A DNA stretch of 64,000 nucleotides from CAYRGQ01 sp964423925 (GTDB lineage Bacteria > Bacteroidota > Bacteroidia > Sphingobacteriales > Sphingobacteriaceae): the NCBI GenBank assembly GCA_964423925.1, contig CAYRGQ010000009.1, positions 1-64,000 of the forward strand. The letters are read 5' to 3'. The notes under the pieces are model-generated. The model was given only the letters and a program-made list of their open reading frames with translations, did no database searches and was not told where the DNA came from. The position numbers and the translations under genes were made by a program. Numbering within the stretch: position 1 is the first letter of the stretch; each line of letters opens with the position of its first letter. This document shows, in pieces, positions 32,693-41,447 of the stretch.

Positions 32693-33742
32693 TTATTCGT
32701 TTCTGTAAATCAATAGGGAATCCGCACCAGCCGCCTGCGTAGCGCTTGCCGGGCGTCCTACTTGAGGTGCGGGGATGCCGTCAGACCACTCCTGTGACGA
32801 TCGGAAAACACGTGCTTCGTCCCACAAGCCGGAAGCAATAAACGATGACAGCATTTGCACGCCACCCTCCACGATCACTGACTGGATGTCCATCAAATAC
32901 AACTGGTAAGCGATTTTCTCAGGCAGATACAGATCAAAATGTTCCAGCGCGATGTATTTTCGGTTTCCTTCCCAGTCGGCCTTCGACTCGTTAAAGATGA
33001 TGACTGATGCACGGGAACCATAGATGGCCGCGTCATCCGGCACGCGCAGGGTGCGGTCTACCAATATCCGGACGGGATCCCTCCCTGTCCATTCGCGTAC
33101 GGTTAGCTGGGGATTGTCGGCTAGAGCGGTGTTTGTTCCGACGAGCACGGCGTCTTCTTCGCTTCGCCAACGGTGCACCAGCTGCTTGGCTACCCCGCCC
33201 GATATCCAACGCTGACGGCCATCGACCGGCGCAAAATAGCCATTGGCGGTCTCGGCCCACTTCAGTATGATATAAGGTCTATGTTTACGGATACGGGTAA
33301 AAAACCGTCGGTTGAGCCTAATCGCTTCGTCGACGCAAACATCCTCCAACACTTTCACACCGGCCTCGCGCAGCAACGCTACGCCTTGGCCATTTACACG
33401 CCCAAAAGGATCCCCGCAACCAATTACAACTTGACGGATACCTTTTTCGGCAATCAGCGCCGCACAAGGCGGCGTTTTGCCATAATGCGCGCAGGGCTCC
33501 AGATTGACATATAACGTACTTTCCTTAAAAATAGCCGCCGCGGCTTCGCCATATCGTTCGCAAACATCCTTCACCACCAGCGCTTCGGCGTGACCCTCCC
33601 CGTACCTGCGATGGTAGTTTTCGGCAAGCACCCTGCCCTTATGAACGAGCACGGCGCCCACCATGGGGTTTGGACTGACCTGTCCAGCACCTAAGCGGGC
33701 CAACTGCATACAACGCCGCATATAGGCCTCATGATTTTGCAT
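32693..33742 (-). CDS. ribD: Bifunctional riboflavin biosynthesis deaminase/reductase RibD
   Basis: A 349-residue two-domain enzyme that deaminates and then reduces the pyrimidine intermediate of riboflavin synthesis. The N-terminal deaminase (about 1-145) has the zinc motifs GHAEALVV and EPCAHYGKTPPCAALI; the C-terminal reductase (about 150-345) starts RPYIILKWAETANGYFA and has LVGTNTALADNPQLTVREW and VEGGVQMLSSFIASGLWDE. Size is normal. The TAAGTTTG box ends 4 nt before the ATG, suggesting a leaderless mRNA. No FMN riboswitch is visible upstream. Two ABC transporter genes follow on the same strand. Confidence 0.96.
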   Translation of the reverse strand: MQNHEAYMRRCMQLARLGAGQVSPNPMVGAVLVHKGRVLAENYHRRYGEGHAEALVVKDVCERYGEAAAAIFKESTLYVNLEPCAHYGKTPPCAALIAEKGIRQVVIGCGDPFGRVNGQGVALLREAGVKVLEDVCVDEAIRLNRRFFTRIRKHRPYIILKWAETANGYFAPVDGRQRWISGGVAKQLVHRWRSEEDAVLVGTNTALADNPQLTVREWTGRDPVRILVDRTLRVPDDAAIYGSRASVIIFNESKADWEGNRKYIALEHFDLYLPEKIAYQLYLMDIQSVIVEGGVQMLSSFIASGLWDEARVFRSSQEWSDGIPAPQVGRPASATQAAGADSLLIYRNE

Positions 33743-33746
33743 GATA

Positions 33747-33754
33747 CAAACTTA
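33747..33754 (-). promoter_or_regulatory. -7 promoter element directly before ribD (leaderless arrangement)
   Basis: TAAGTTTG on the minus strand, then four nucleotides (TATC), then the ribD ATG. No clear TTG box is at the usual distance; the region upstream is a T-run. Confidence 0.5.
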
Positions 33755-33854
33755 CAAAAAAAATGGAGCGGCCATGGTCATACGGCACATGAAGCGCCCC
33801 GACACCTTATGGAACGGTTAACTGGCTTTACCTAATGGGTCTCTTCGCGATGGT

Positions 33855-34718
33855 TCAGGAATGCCTCTCGGCCTGGGGCCATGTAGCCAACTTCTCTTGC
33901 AACATCCGGGATATTCGGTTGAAATAACGCTTTTGCTTGTAGCCCATGACCCATTGCACGCCGTGGATCGCATTGGTGTGGAAAATTTCATCGGCTTCGC
34001 GGAGGATATCGGGATGGATTTGTGCTTCCACCACTTCCAGGCCGCTATCCAACGCCATTTCGATGACAACCCGCCGCATCACCCCGGCAATGCACCCTTC
34101 GCTAATGGCGGGTGTGTAGAGTTTCTTTTCGTACCAAAAAAAGACATTAGAACTAAGTGACTCGCATACATAGCCATTTTGATTGAGGATAAGCACGTCA
34201 TCGAGATCTTTACTCTTTCGGTAGAGTCCGGCCATTACATACACCAGCGCATTGGCCGACTTAATACCCGACAATTCACTCGCCGCTTTGCGATACTCGG
34301 GGTAGACATCAATGATGAGTCCGAGTTTTCGATGTGTGACGTCGTCCTTGTGCAACTTCGTACAGCCCAACACGTAAGAAGCCTTGTTTTGGCTGGGGCT
34401 ATAGAGTCCTCCCCCATTACGGAATACGTGCAGGCGCAAGCGTACGTGCTCACCCTGCAAGTTGTTTTTGCGAATGAGTCTTTCGGCCTGCACGCTAAGA
34501 AATTCCGCGTCAAAGCGCTGTGGATTATCTAGGTGCAACATCTCCATGCTTCGGTGCAGGCGTTCCAAGTGGTAATCCAGAAATCGGATATCGCCATCCA
34601 TCCAGCGCATCGTCTCGAACAGTCCGTCGCCGTACCGGAAAGACCGGTTTTCAGAGGTGAGTATCGCTTCCTTTTCGGGAACTAGGTGCCCGTCATAATC
34701 TATAAACGCAACTGACAT
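33855..34718 (-). CDS. Class IV PLP aminotransferase (4-amino-4-deoxychorismate lyase or branched-chain type)
   Basis: A 287-residue fold-type IV PLP enzyme. The N-terminal part VAFIDYDGHLVPEKEAILTS and RYGDGLFETMRWMDGDIRF is typical; the PLP lysine is probably in SGIKSANALVYV (about residue 157), and the later NGYVCESLSSNVFFWYE and YTPAISEGCIAGVMRRVV are the family glutamate and TP/G motifs. It may be the lyase PabC that completes p-aminobenzoate synthesis with the PabB at 14396-15670, or a branched-chain or D-amino-acid aminotransferase; sequence alone does not decide. It stands as a separate unit 51 bp after the rluD-type gene. Confidence 0.85.
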   Translation of the reverse strand: MSVAFIDYDGHLVPEKEAILTSENRSFRYGDGLFETMRWMDGDIRFLDYHLERLHRSMEMLHLDNPQRFDAEFLSVQAERLIRKNNLQGEHVRLRLHVFRNGGGLYSPSQNKASYVLGCTKLHKDDVTHRKLGLIIDVYPEYRKAASELSGIKSANALVYVMAGLYRKSKDLDDVLILNQNGYVCESLSSNVFFWYEKKLYTPAISEGCIAGVMRRVVIEMALDSGLEVVEAQIHPDILREADEIFHTNAIHGVQWVMGYKQKRYFNRISRMLQEKLATWPQAERHS

Positions 34719-34769
34719 ATATGCTAATACAATTCAAATTTTGGGATAAGGTGACGAGCCGCAGGTACG

Positions 34770-35810
34770 CTAGGCGTCCGGCGCAGATCCTGCGCCATAG
34801 GCCCGCCATTTATCTAAACATAAACGGAAATCCTCGGGCAATGGTGTATCAAACTCCATGAATTTGCGGCTGGTGGGATGGATGAAGCCCAAGCTGCGCG
34901 CATGCAGGGCCTGCCGAGGCAATAGCGCGAAGCAGTTTTCAACAAACTGCTTGTACTTCGAAAACACCGTGCCCCGCAAAATCCGATCGCCGTTGTACAC
35001 AGCGTCGTTGAACAACGGATGCCCGATGGACTGCATATGCGCGCGAATCTGGTGAGTGCGCCCCGTTTCCAACTGGCATTCCAAGAGCGTGACGTAGCCT
35101 AAGCGCTCGAGTACCCGATAATGGGTAACCGCCCACTTTCCTTTTGTCTCGTCATCGTAGACGGCCATGACCTTACGATCTTTGGCGCTGCGGCCGATGT
35201 AGCCCTTGACCGTGCCGTCCTGCTCTATATCGCCCCAGGCTAGGGCCACGTACTTCCGCGAAATTGAGTGATCGAAAAATTGCTTGGCCAGATAGGTTAT
35301 AGCCCACTCGTTCTTAGCGATGACGAGCAAGCCACTGGTATCCTTATCAATCCGGTGGACTAAGCCAGGTCTTCCTTCATTTCCGGGCAGTTCGGGCAGT
35401 TTGCTGAAATGATGGGCCAGCGCGTTAACCAGGGTGCCGGTATAATTATTATAGCCAGGATGTACCACCATGCCCGCTTCCTTGTTAACGACTAGTAAAT
35501 CGTCATCCTCATACGCAATGTTTATGGGAATGTCCTCTGGATAAACCTCGGTATCGCGCGGCGGGTGCGGTAACACAACCGAGATGACATCCGCGGGCTT
35601 TACTTTATAACTCGCCTTGATGGTTTTATCGTTGACCAGCACGGACCCTGCCGCAATCGCATTTTGTATCCGATTTCGCGAAGCATTTTCCACCCTGTTC
35701 ATCAGGAACTTATCGAGCCGTAGCAACGCCTGCCCTTTGTCCGCGACAATGCGCAAATGCTCGTACAGATCTTGATCGGTATTTTCCTGAAACTCTTGCT
35801 CGTCCACCAT
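34770..35810 (-). CDS. RluD-family 23S rRNA/tRNA pseudouridine synthase
   Basis: A 346-residue RluA/RluD-type pseudouridine synthase. An S4 RNA-binding domain (about 28-90, LRLDKFLMNRVENASRNRIQ) precedes the catalytic domain, with the motif GLVHRIDKDTSGLLVIAKNE holding the catalytic Asp (about residue 156). Later motifs LECQLETGRTHQIRAHMQSI and GHPLFNDAVY complete the family pattern. It modifies uridines in ribosomal or transfer RNA; the RluD target in helix 69 of 23S rRNA is likely but not certain. The TAAGTTTG box ends 4 nt before the ATG, another leaderless arrangement. Confidence 0.94.
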   Translation of the reverse strand: MVDEQEFQENTDQDLYEHLRIVADKGQALLRLDKFLMNRVENASRNRIQNAIAAGSVLVNDKTIKASYKVKPADVISVVLPHPPRDTEVYPEDIPINIAYEDDDLLVVNKEAGMVVHPGYNNYTGTLVNALAHHFSKLPELPGNEGRPGLVHRIDKDTSGLLVIAKNEWAITYLAKQFFDHSISRKYVALAWGDIEQDGTVKGYIGRSAKDRKVMAVYDDETKGKWAVTHYRVLERLGYVTLLECQLETGRTHQIRAHMQSIGHPLFNDAVYNGDRILRGTVFSKYKQFVENCFALLPRQALHARSLGFIHPTSRKFMEFDTPLPEDFRLCLDKWRAYGAGSAPDA

Positions 35811-35814
35811 GCAG

Positions 35815-35822
35815 CAAACTTA
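35815..35822 (-). promoter_or_regulatory. -7 promoter element directly before the pseudouridine synthase gene
   Basis: TAAGTTTG on the minus strand, four nucleotides (CTGC), then ATG. Same spacing as at ribD and ispD. Confidence 0.5.
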
Positions 35823-35970
35823 GAGAAAATGCGCTAGATACGAAAGTACGACGGACCCACACTTTGTCCAAAAGAACAATCAAGGACTTTCACGAACCGA
35901 CCGCATCCATATCGAGCTTTGGCGGTCCTCCCGCTCGCAAAAGCGAGTCCATAAAGTCGGCGCAAAGGGA

Positions 35971-35978
35971 TATCTTTG
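35971..35978 (+). promoter_or_regulatory. -7 promoter element directly before the desulfhydrase-like gene
   Basis: TATCTTTG, five nucleotides (CCGTG), then the ATG at 35984. It supports that start over an upstream in-frame ATG at 35864. Confidence 0.5.
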
Positions 35979-35983
35979 CCGTG

Positions 35984-36895
35984 ATGAAACCCTTGTCATT
36001 CACGTTCCACAGCCCGGTGATGTCGGTAAACCTCCCAGAGTTTGCCGACGCGGGCGTGCAAGTTGACATCAAGCGTGACGACTTAATCCACCCCTTCATC
36101 GCGGGCAACAAGTGGCGAAAGCTACAATACACCTTGCTGGATGCTCGCGAACGCAGAAGAAACCACTTGGTAACGTTTGGCGGAGCGTGGTCCAACCATC
36201 TACTGGCCACGGCCTGTGCGGGCGCGACGTTCGGGTTTCGGACGACGGCCTTCGTCCGGGGCGAGCCTGTCTCCAATCCGGTCCTCTCCCTCTGTCGTGT
36301 GTTCGGCATGGAACTTCGATTCACCACCCGTTCGGCATACCGCGATAAGCAAGCGCTGTACAATCAATTCGCAGGTTCGGCAAACTCCACCTATTTCATT
36401 GACGAGGGTGGCTACTCCCCGTTCGCCGTACGCGGATGCGCGGCACTCATTGATGAGCTCGACCAGACTTATGACCATATCTTTTGTGCGTGCGGCACGG
36501 GAGCCACTCTCGCAGGCCTAGCCAAAGGTATCGCGGATGGAAAGCGGGACACCCGTCTACATGGCGTATCCGTACTAAAAGAAGGCCAATTCCTATACCC
36601 TGCCATCGAGCGCCTCATCCCTGGCGTATCCTTGGCCAACCTTCAACTGCACACGGAACACCATTTTGGCGGCTATGCTAAGCATACGCCCGAGCTGCTC
36701 CGCTTCGTCGCTCGGTTTTCCAGCCTGACAGGCATCCTCATCGAACCCGTCTATACCGGCAAAGCGTGCTATGCCGTTTCGGCGTTAGCTAAGCGAGGAT
36801 ACTTTAAGGCGGGCGACCGAATTTTAATAGTGCACACCGGTGGGCTGACGGGCATCTTGGGGAAGTATGCGGAGCTGGACGCCGCTATCGGATAG
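35984..36895 (+). CDS. PLP-dependent 1-aminocyclopropane-1-carboxylate deaminase/D-cysteine desulfhydrase family protein
   Basis: A 303-residue fold-type II PLP enzyme. The PLP lysine is in HPFIAGNKWRKLQYTL (about residue 45, NKWRK), followed by VTFGGAWSNHLLATACAGAT with the serine and asparagine that hold substrate, and FCACGTGATLAGLAKGI with the glycine loop for the phosphate. The ATG at 35984 fits the family start and has a promoter -7 box directly before it. Members cleave ACC or break D-cysteine to pyruvate, ammonia and sulfide; many bacterial copies act on D-cysteine. Substrate is not decidable here. It stands alone between the pseudouridine synthase and lat. Confidence 0.88.
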   Translation: MKPLSFTFHSPVMSVNLPEFADAGVQVDIKRDDLIHPFIAGNKWRKLQYTLLDARERRRNHLVTFGGAWSNHLLATACAGATFGFRTTAFVRGEPVSNPVLSLCRVFGMELRFTTRSAYRDKQALYNQFAGSANSTYFIDEGGYSPFAVRGCAALIDELDQTYDHIFCACGTGATLAGLAKGIADGKRDTRLHGVSVLKEGQFLYPAIERLIPGVSLANLQLHTEHHFGGYAKHTPELLRFVARFSSLTGILIEPVYTGKACYAVSALAKRGYFKAGDRILIVHTGGLTGILGKYAELDAAIG

Positions 36896-36994
36896 CCCGC
36901 CACGCACAGGTCCGCTGCACACGGATAAAAAACACGCCTATTCCGTTTAAACCCAATAATCGATCGACATGAGCACTTTGACACGGAAAAAGAC

Positions 36995-37025
36995 TTGACC
37001 CGCCCTCAATTTTTGCGTAGGTTTG
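36995..37025 (+). promoter_or_regulatory. Promoter of lat
   Basis: TTG, 20 nt, TAGGTTTG, ending 26 nt before the lat ATG. Full match to the Bacteroidota promoter. Confidence 0.7.
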
Positions 37026-37051
37026 GGTGGACACCAATCCAATTGTGAGCC

Positions 37052-38383
37052 ATGTATAACAACACTATCTTGCCCGATCAGGTACGCGCTGCATTGACGC
37101 GGCACGTATTGGCCGATGGCTATGACCTGACGTTCGACATGGAACGTAGCCAGGGTGTGATGCTGTATGACTCGAAGCACAACCGGAAACTTTTGGACCT
37201 ATTCACCTGCTTCGCGTCCGTACCGATTGGCTATAACCACCCCAAAGCCGTTAACGATGAAGCGTTTAAGAAAAGCCTGTTAAATGCTGCGTTGGCCAAT
37301 CCGTCCAACTCAGATATTTACACCACGGAATACGCCTATTTTCTGGAGACATTCAGCCGCATTGGCATCCCCGATTACCTGCCCCATGCCTTCTTCGTGT
37401 CTGGCGGCGCGCTCGCCGTCGAGAACGCACTGAAGGCGGCGATGGACTGGAAAGTCCAGAAAAATTTCGAAAAAGGCTACACGACGGCGAAAGGCACAAA
37501 GGTTATCCATTTCGAGCAGGCGTTTCATGGGCGTTCGGGCTACACGCTGAGCCTCACCAATACACTGCCCGAGAAGACCAAGTGGTTCGCCCAGTTCGGG
37601 TGGCCCCGCGTCAGTAATCCCAAAATCGTCTTTCCGCTGAATGAAGAAAACCTGGCGGATGTGAAACGCCGGGAGCAGCATACGATTTCGGAAATCAAGC
37701 AGGTTTTTGCGGACTATCGAGACGAAATCTGCGCCATCTTGCTTGAGCCAATCCAAGCCGAAGGAGGCGAAAACCATTTCAGGGTCGAATTTATGGAGGC
37801 GTTGCGCCAACTGGCCGACGAAAACGAAGTCCTGCTCATTTATGACGAGGTGCAGACGGGCGTAGGCCTCACCGGCAAATTCTGGGCGCACGAGCACTTC
37901 GGCGCGCGCGCCCGTCCAGATATCATCGCGTTTGGCAAGAAAATGCAGGTATGCGGCATCTTGGCCGGACCGCGCATTGACGAAGTCGACACCAACGTGT
38001 TTCGCGTATCCTCGCGCATCAATTCCACTTGGGGCGGAAACCTCGCCGACATGGTACGGTCCACGAAATTCCTGCAAATCATCGATGAGGATAACTTGGT
38101 TGCCAATGCCGCTATTACGGGGGAGTACCTGGCCCAGCGACTGCAAAGCCTTGCTGAAAAATACGGCATCATGAGCAACATCAGGAACCGCGGCCTATTT
38201 GCCGCCTTTGATTTTCCCAACGGCCAGCTACGCGATGACTTCCTCAAGCAGGGCCTGGAAAAAAACGTGCTCTTCCTGGGTTGTGGCGGTCGATCTATCC
38301 GCTTCAGACCCGCCTTGATTATTCAAGAACACGAGCTAGACCTGGGACTCGACGTGCTCGAATCAATAGTCAGAAACTACTAA
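37052..38383 (+). CDS. lat: L-lysine 6-transaminase
   Basis: A 443-residue class III PLP aminotransferase that moves the epsilon-amino group of lysine to 2-oxoglutarate, giving aminoadipate semialdehyde. The start (DQVRAALTRHVLADGYDLTF) and the segments LLDLFTCFASVPIGYNHPKA, HAFFVSGGALAVENALKAA and IHFEQAFHGRSGYTLSLTN are characteristic of Lat rather than of ornithine or GABA enzymes. The PLP lysine is K296 or K297 in IIAFGKKMQVCGIL, and the Asp of LLIYDEVQTG is at about 265. It is a single-gene unit with a complete promoter. It indicates lysine catabolism through the aminoadipate route; the dehydrogenase is not here. Confidence 0.94.
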   Translation: MYNNTILPDQVRAALTRHVLADGYDLTFDMERSQGVMLYDSKHNRKLLDLFTCFASVPIGYNHPKAVNDEAFKKSLLNAALANPSNSDIYTTEYAYFLETFSRIGIPDYLPHAFFVSGGALAVENALKAAMDWKVQKNFEKGYTTAKGTKVIHFEQAFHGRSGYTLSLTNTLPEKTKWFAQFGWPRVSNPKIVFPLNEENLADVKRREQHTISEIKQVFADYRDEICAILLEPIQAEGGENHFRVEFMEALRQLADENEVLLIYDEVQTGVGLTGKFWAHEHFGARARPDIIAFGKKMQVCGILAGPRIDEVDTNVFRVSSRINSTWGGNLADMVRSTKFLQIIDEDNLVANAAITGEYLAQRLQSLAEKYGIMSNIRNRGLFAAFDFPNGQLRDDFLKQGLEKNVLFLGCGGRSIRFRPALIIQEHELDLGLDVLESIVRNY

Positions 38384-38392
38384 CCGCATCGG

Positions 38393-39778
38393 CTACCCAT
38401 CCACGATAGCCTTTACCTCGTCCATCATGCGCTGCGCGATAGCGTCAGCGCGCGCCTGCGTAGGCGCCTCGGTATAGATGCGGATAATGGGCTCGGTATT
38501 AGACTTGCGTAGGTGAACCCACTCCGTTTCGAAATCAATTTTTAAGCCATCTATGGTACTGTGTTCCTCGTGTTGGTAACGCTGCTGCATGATGGCCAGC
38601 AAGTGATCGATATCCAGGCCAGGCGTGAGCGTAATCTTGTTTTTCGACATGAAGTATGAGGGGTAGCCCGCGCGGAGCTCCGAGATAGATTTGCCCGACT
38701 TGGCCAAATGCGTCAGAAAAACCGCAATGCCAGCCAGCGCGTCGCGACCGTAATGCGTAGCGGGATAAATGACGCCGCCATTGCCTTCGCCTCCGATAAC
38801 CGCGCCTACTTCCTTCATCTTCGTCACCACGTTCACCTCTCCCACCGCGGCCGCGTAATACGTGCCACCGTGCTTCGCCGTGACATCGCGTAGGGCACGT
38901 GTAGACGATAAGTTGGAGACGGTATTCCCGGGGGTATGTTGTAAGATGTAATCACTAACCGCAACAAGCGTGTATTCCTCGCCGAACATCTGCCCGTTTT
39001 CCATAACGAAGCACAGCCGATCGACATCGGGGTCTACCGCGATACCGAAATCAGCACCCTTCTCCACGACCAGCGCAGACAGATCGGTCAGGTTCTCAGC
39101 CAAGGGTTCGGGGTTGTGGGCAAAATGTCCGGTCGGTTCGCAGTGGATCTTGTATATGGTTTCAACGCCCATCGCTTCCAGCAACGCAGGCACGAAAATG
39201 CCACCCGTGGAATTGACTGCGTCAACCGCCACACGAAACTTTGCCTTGCGTACGGCCTCTACATCGACCAAATCCAAGCCCAAAACGTGCTCGATATGGA
39301 TGCGAAGGTATTCGTCGTTAGTCGTCACCGTGCCCAACTGATGAACGTCAGCAAAATCAATATCCATTTCCCCTGCCTTGGCTAGCACCTGCTGCCCAGC
39401 GGCGTCATCGATAAACTCACCTTTAGCGTTCAGAAGCTTAAGCGCATTCCATTGCTCGGGGTTATGGCTGGCCGTGAGGATGATACCTCCTGCGGCACGC
39501 TCTGCGGGAACCGCGATCTCTACGGTCGGCGTCGTTGACAAACCCAAGTCTATAACATCGATTCCCAACGCCTGAAGCGTGCCCACTACCAAGTTCCTGA
39601 CCATCTCGCCCGATATGCGGGCATCCCGGCCGACGACAATACGCCGATTGGCGGAATTTTCGGTAATCAATGTACCGAACGCTGCCGTAAACTTCACAAT
39701 GTCAACCGGTGTTAACCCGTCCCCCGCCTGACCGCCGATAGTACCGCGAATGCCAGAAATCGATTTAATAAGTGTCAT
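38393..39778 (-). CDS. glmM: Phosphoglucosamine mutase (phosphohexomutase family)
   Basis: A 461-residue alpha-D-phosphohexomutase. The catalytic phosphoserine is S104 in TASHNPEQW; the metal loop is DPDVDR (about residue 245); the sugar-binding loop reads GGEGNGGVIYP and the phosphate-binding loop RKSNTEPIIRIYTEA. Such enzymes interconvert 1- and 6-phospho sugars; in Bacteroidota this type is usually called GlmM, which makes glucosamine 1-phosphate for peptidoglycan and lipopolysaccharide. The sugar loop GEGNGG differs from the classic GlmM form (GEQSGH), so phosphomannomutase or phosphoglucomutase activity cannot be excluded. It is a single gene. Confidence 0.85.
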   Translation of the reverse strand: MTLIKSISGIRGTIGGQAGDGLTPVDIVKFTAAFGTLITENSANRRIVVGRDARISGEMVRNLVVGTLQALGIDVIDLGLSTTPTVEIAVPAERAAGGIILTASHNPEQWNALKLLNAKGEFIDDAAGQQVLAKAGEMDIDFADVHQLGTVTTNDEYLRIHIEHVLGLDLVDVEAVRKAKFRVAVDAVNSTGGIFVPALLEAMGVETIYKIHCEPTGHFAHNPEPLAENLTDLSALVVEKGADFGIAVDPDVDRLCFVMENGQMFGEEYTLVAVSDYILQHTPGNTVSNLSSTRALRDVTAKHGGTYYAAAVGEVNVVTKMKEVGAVIGGEGNGGVIYPATHYGRDALAGIAVFLTHLAKSGKSISELRAGYPSYFMSKNKITLTPGLDIDHLLAIMQQRYQHEEHSTIDGLKIDFETEWVHLRKSNTEPIIRIYTEAPTQARADAIAQRMMDEVKAIVDG

Positions 39779-39876
39779 AGCTTAAATTAAAATGCAATAA
39801 TCGTATGTGGGTAAAATTAGTAATATTGATAAACAAAATACGACGCAACCGAGTGACAAAACCCCAATAATTTCCG

Positions 39877-39884
39877 TACTTTTG
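39877..39884 (+). promoter_or_regulatory. Possible -7 promoter element of the PAP2/ZIP unit
   Basis: TACTTTTG on the plus strand, about 130 nt before the PAP2 ATG. No clear TTG box is at the right distance, so support is weak. Confidence 0.35.
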
Positions 39885-40013
39885 TTGCAACTTTGTTTAA
39901 TTTGGAGTCTTACAGAGCCAAACTCACTGAGCACCAACGCCCAAATAGGCCCATCATGAGCCCACGCGCCGGTCGCTCCACGGAGATTTAGCGGATAAAG
40001 AAACCCTGCTACC

Positions 40014-40601
40014 ATGGATCAGCTCATTGCTTTCGACCAGGATTTGTTCATCGCCATCAACAATGGCATGAGCAATGCTTTTTTTGATTGGTTCCTGCCC
40101 ATCATGCGCAACCCCTATACGTGGGCGCCGCTGTATCTTTTTATCATCATATTCTGCATCAAGAATTATAAAATGCGCGGGGTATTAGTGGTGGTATTCC
40201 TACTGATTACGTTTGGTATTGCAGACTCGGTGTCGTCGTCGGTCATCAAGAAATCGGTGCAGCGCGTCAGGCCCTGTAACGATATGGAGCTGAAAGAGGA
40301 GGTGGTCTTGCGCGTGCGATGCGGAGGCGGTTATTCCTTTACCTCTTCCCACGCTACCAATCACTTCGCCATTTCGCTCTTCCTCATAATGGTGTTCTAT
40401 CGCCGCTGGAAGCACATTTTATGGCTCGCGTTGGCATGGGCCGCGATCATCAGCTTCGCCCAAATATATGTAGGCGTCCATTACCCCCTAGACATCATCG
40501 GTGGGGCAATTCTGGGCACACTGATTGGGGTATTGACTGGCTACGTATTCCGTTTGATTCAACCCAACCTTAGGCCTGAACCCACAACAACAGCCCCATG
40601 A
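40014..40601 (+). CDS. PAP2-family phosphatase, membrane
   Basis: A 195-residue membrane phosphatase with five or six hydrophobic helices, of the type that dephosphorylates lipid phosphates or undecaprenyl diphosphate. The three motifs are KKSVQRVRPC (KxxxxxxRP, about residues 80-90), SFTSSHATNHF (replacing PSGH, with the catalytic His kept) and AQIYVGVHYPLDIIGG. In the third motif the usual SR is AQ, so the Arg is missing although the nucleophile His and Asp remain. It shares the ATGA overlap with the ZIP transporter gene. Its substrate is not known; undecaprenyl or phosphatidate types are both possible. Confidence 0.88.
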   Translation: MDQLIAFDQDLFIAINNGMSNAFFDWFLPIMRNPYTWAPLYLFIIIFCIKNYKMRGVLVVVFLLITFGIADSVSSSVIKKSVQRVRPCNDMELKEEVVLRVRCGGGYSFTSSHATNHFAISLFLIMVFYRRWKHILWLALAWAAIISFAQIYVGVHYPLDIIGGAILGTLIGVLTGYVFRLIQPNLRPEPTTTAP

Positions 40602-41386
40602 GCGCTCCATTAATTATTGCTATTCTATTTATTTCCGCATTTTTGGCTGGTATTGCCGTTTTCGTTGTCAGGCGCGACAATGCCAACTTGCTCAAGCTGG
40701 TCCTATCGTTTAGTGGTGCCTATCTGTTTTCGATTACGGTCCTACACTTGCTTCCTCACGTTTACCATTCGGCAAACACCTCGCCCGAAACCTTAGGCTT
40801 GTTTGTATTGGGGGGATTTATGTTCCAGCTGGTCATGGAGCAGTTTTCGCACGGTATCGAGCATGGGCACATCCATCGTTCGGAATCGACCCGCGGCTTG
40901 TTTCCGTTAGGCATCATGATTAGCCTTTGCCTGCACGCCTTCCTGGAAGGAATGCCGCTGGCGTCACATCACCAAAACGAACTGGTATTTGGCATTGCCC
41001 TTCACCACGTGCCTGCGGCGTTTGCGCTGGCTACGCTGCTCCTACATGCCCAGCTGCCTAAGGCGAAGATTGTTGTGCTTATCGCGATTTTCGCGGCCAT
41101 GACACCACTCGGCTTTCTCTTGAGCAAGGGAATCAGTGCCGGAGCCATGGGAGATATCGACCAATACTCCGACCGGATCATGGCCATAGTCATCGGAATT
41201 TTCCTCCACATTTCCACCACAATCCTGTTTGAATCCGGGTCTGCCGACCATCATAAATTTAACCGGAAAAAGATGATAGCGGTGATTTTAGGTATCGCGA
41301 TATCCCTGCTCAATTTTGCCTTCCACACGCATGACCATCACGGACATGGACACCCCCACGAGCATCATCATGGGCACGACCATTAA
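40598..41386 (+). CDS. ZIP-family metal transporter
   Basis: A 262-residue inner-membrane transporter for divalent metal such as zinc or iron, with eight hydrophobic helices. The transport-site helices are clear: MISLCLHAFLEGMPLASHHQ (HxxxEG) and ALHHVPAAFALATLLLHAQL (HHxPxAF), the paired metal-binding motifs of ZIP proteins. A late cytoplasmic His tail with ten or more His residues (HDHHGHGHPHEHHHGHDH at the C-terminus) would hold metal ions. It overlaps the PAP2 gene by 4 nt and is cotranscribed with it. Confidence 0.92.
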   Translation: MSAPLIIAILFISAFLAGIAVFVVRRDNANLLKLVLSFSGAYLFSITVLHLLPHVYHSANTSPETLGLFVLGGFMFQLVMEQFSHGIEHGHIHRSESTRGLFPLGIMISLCLHAFLEGMPLASHHQNELVFGIALHHVPAAFALATLLLHAQLPKAKIVVLIAIFAAMTPLGFLLSKGISAGAMGDIDQYSDRIMAIVIGIFLHISTTILFESGSADHHKFNRKKMIAVILGIAISLLNFAFHTHDHHGHGHPHEHHHGHDH

Positions 41387-41447
41387 CGGGTGAAGCGCGC
41401 GTACTCGCCCCGGGCGATAGCGTACGCCGTACCCCCTTCGTCACTAA

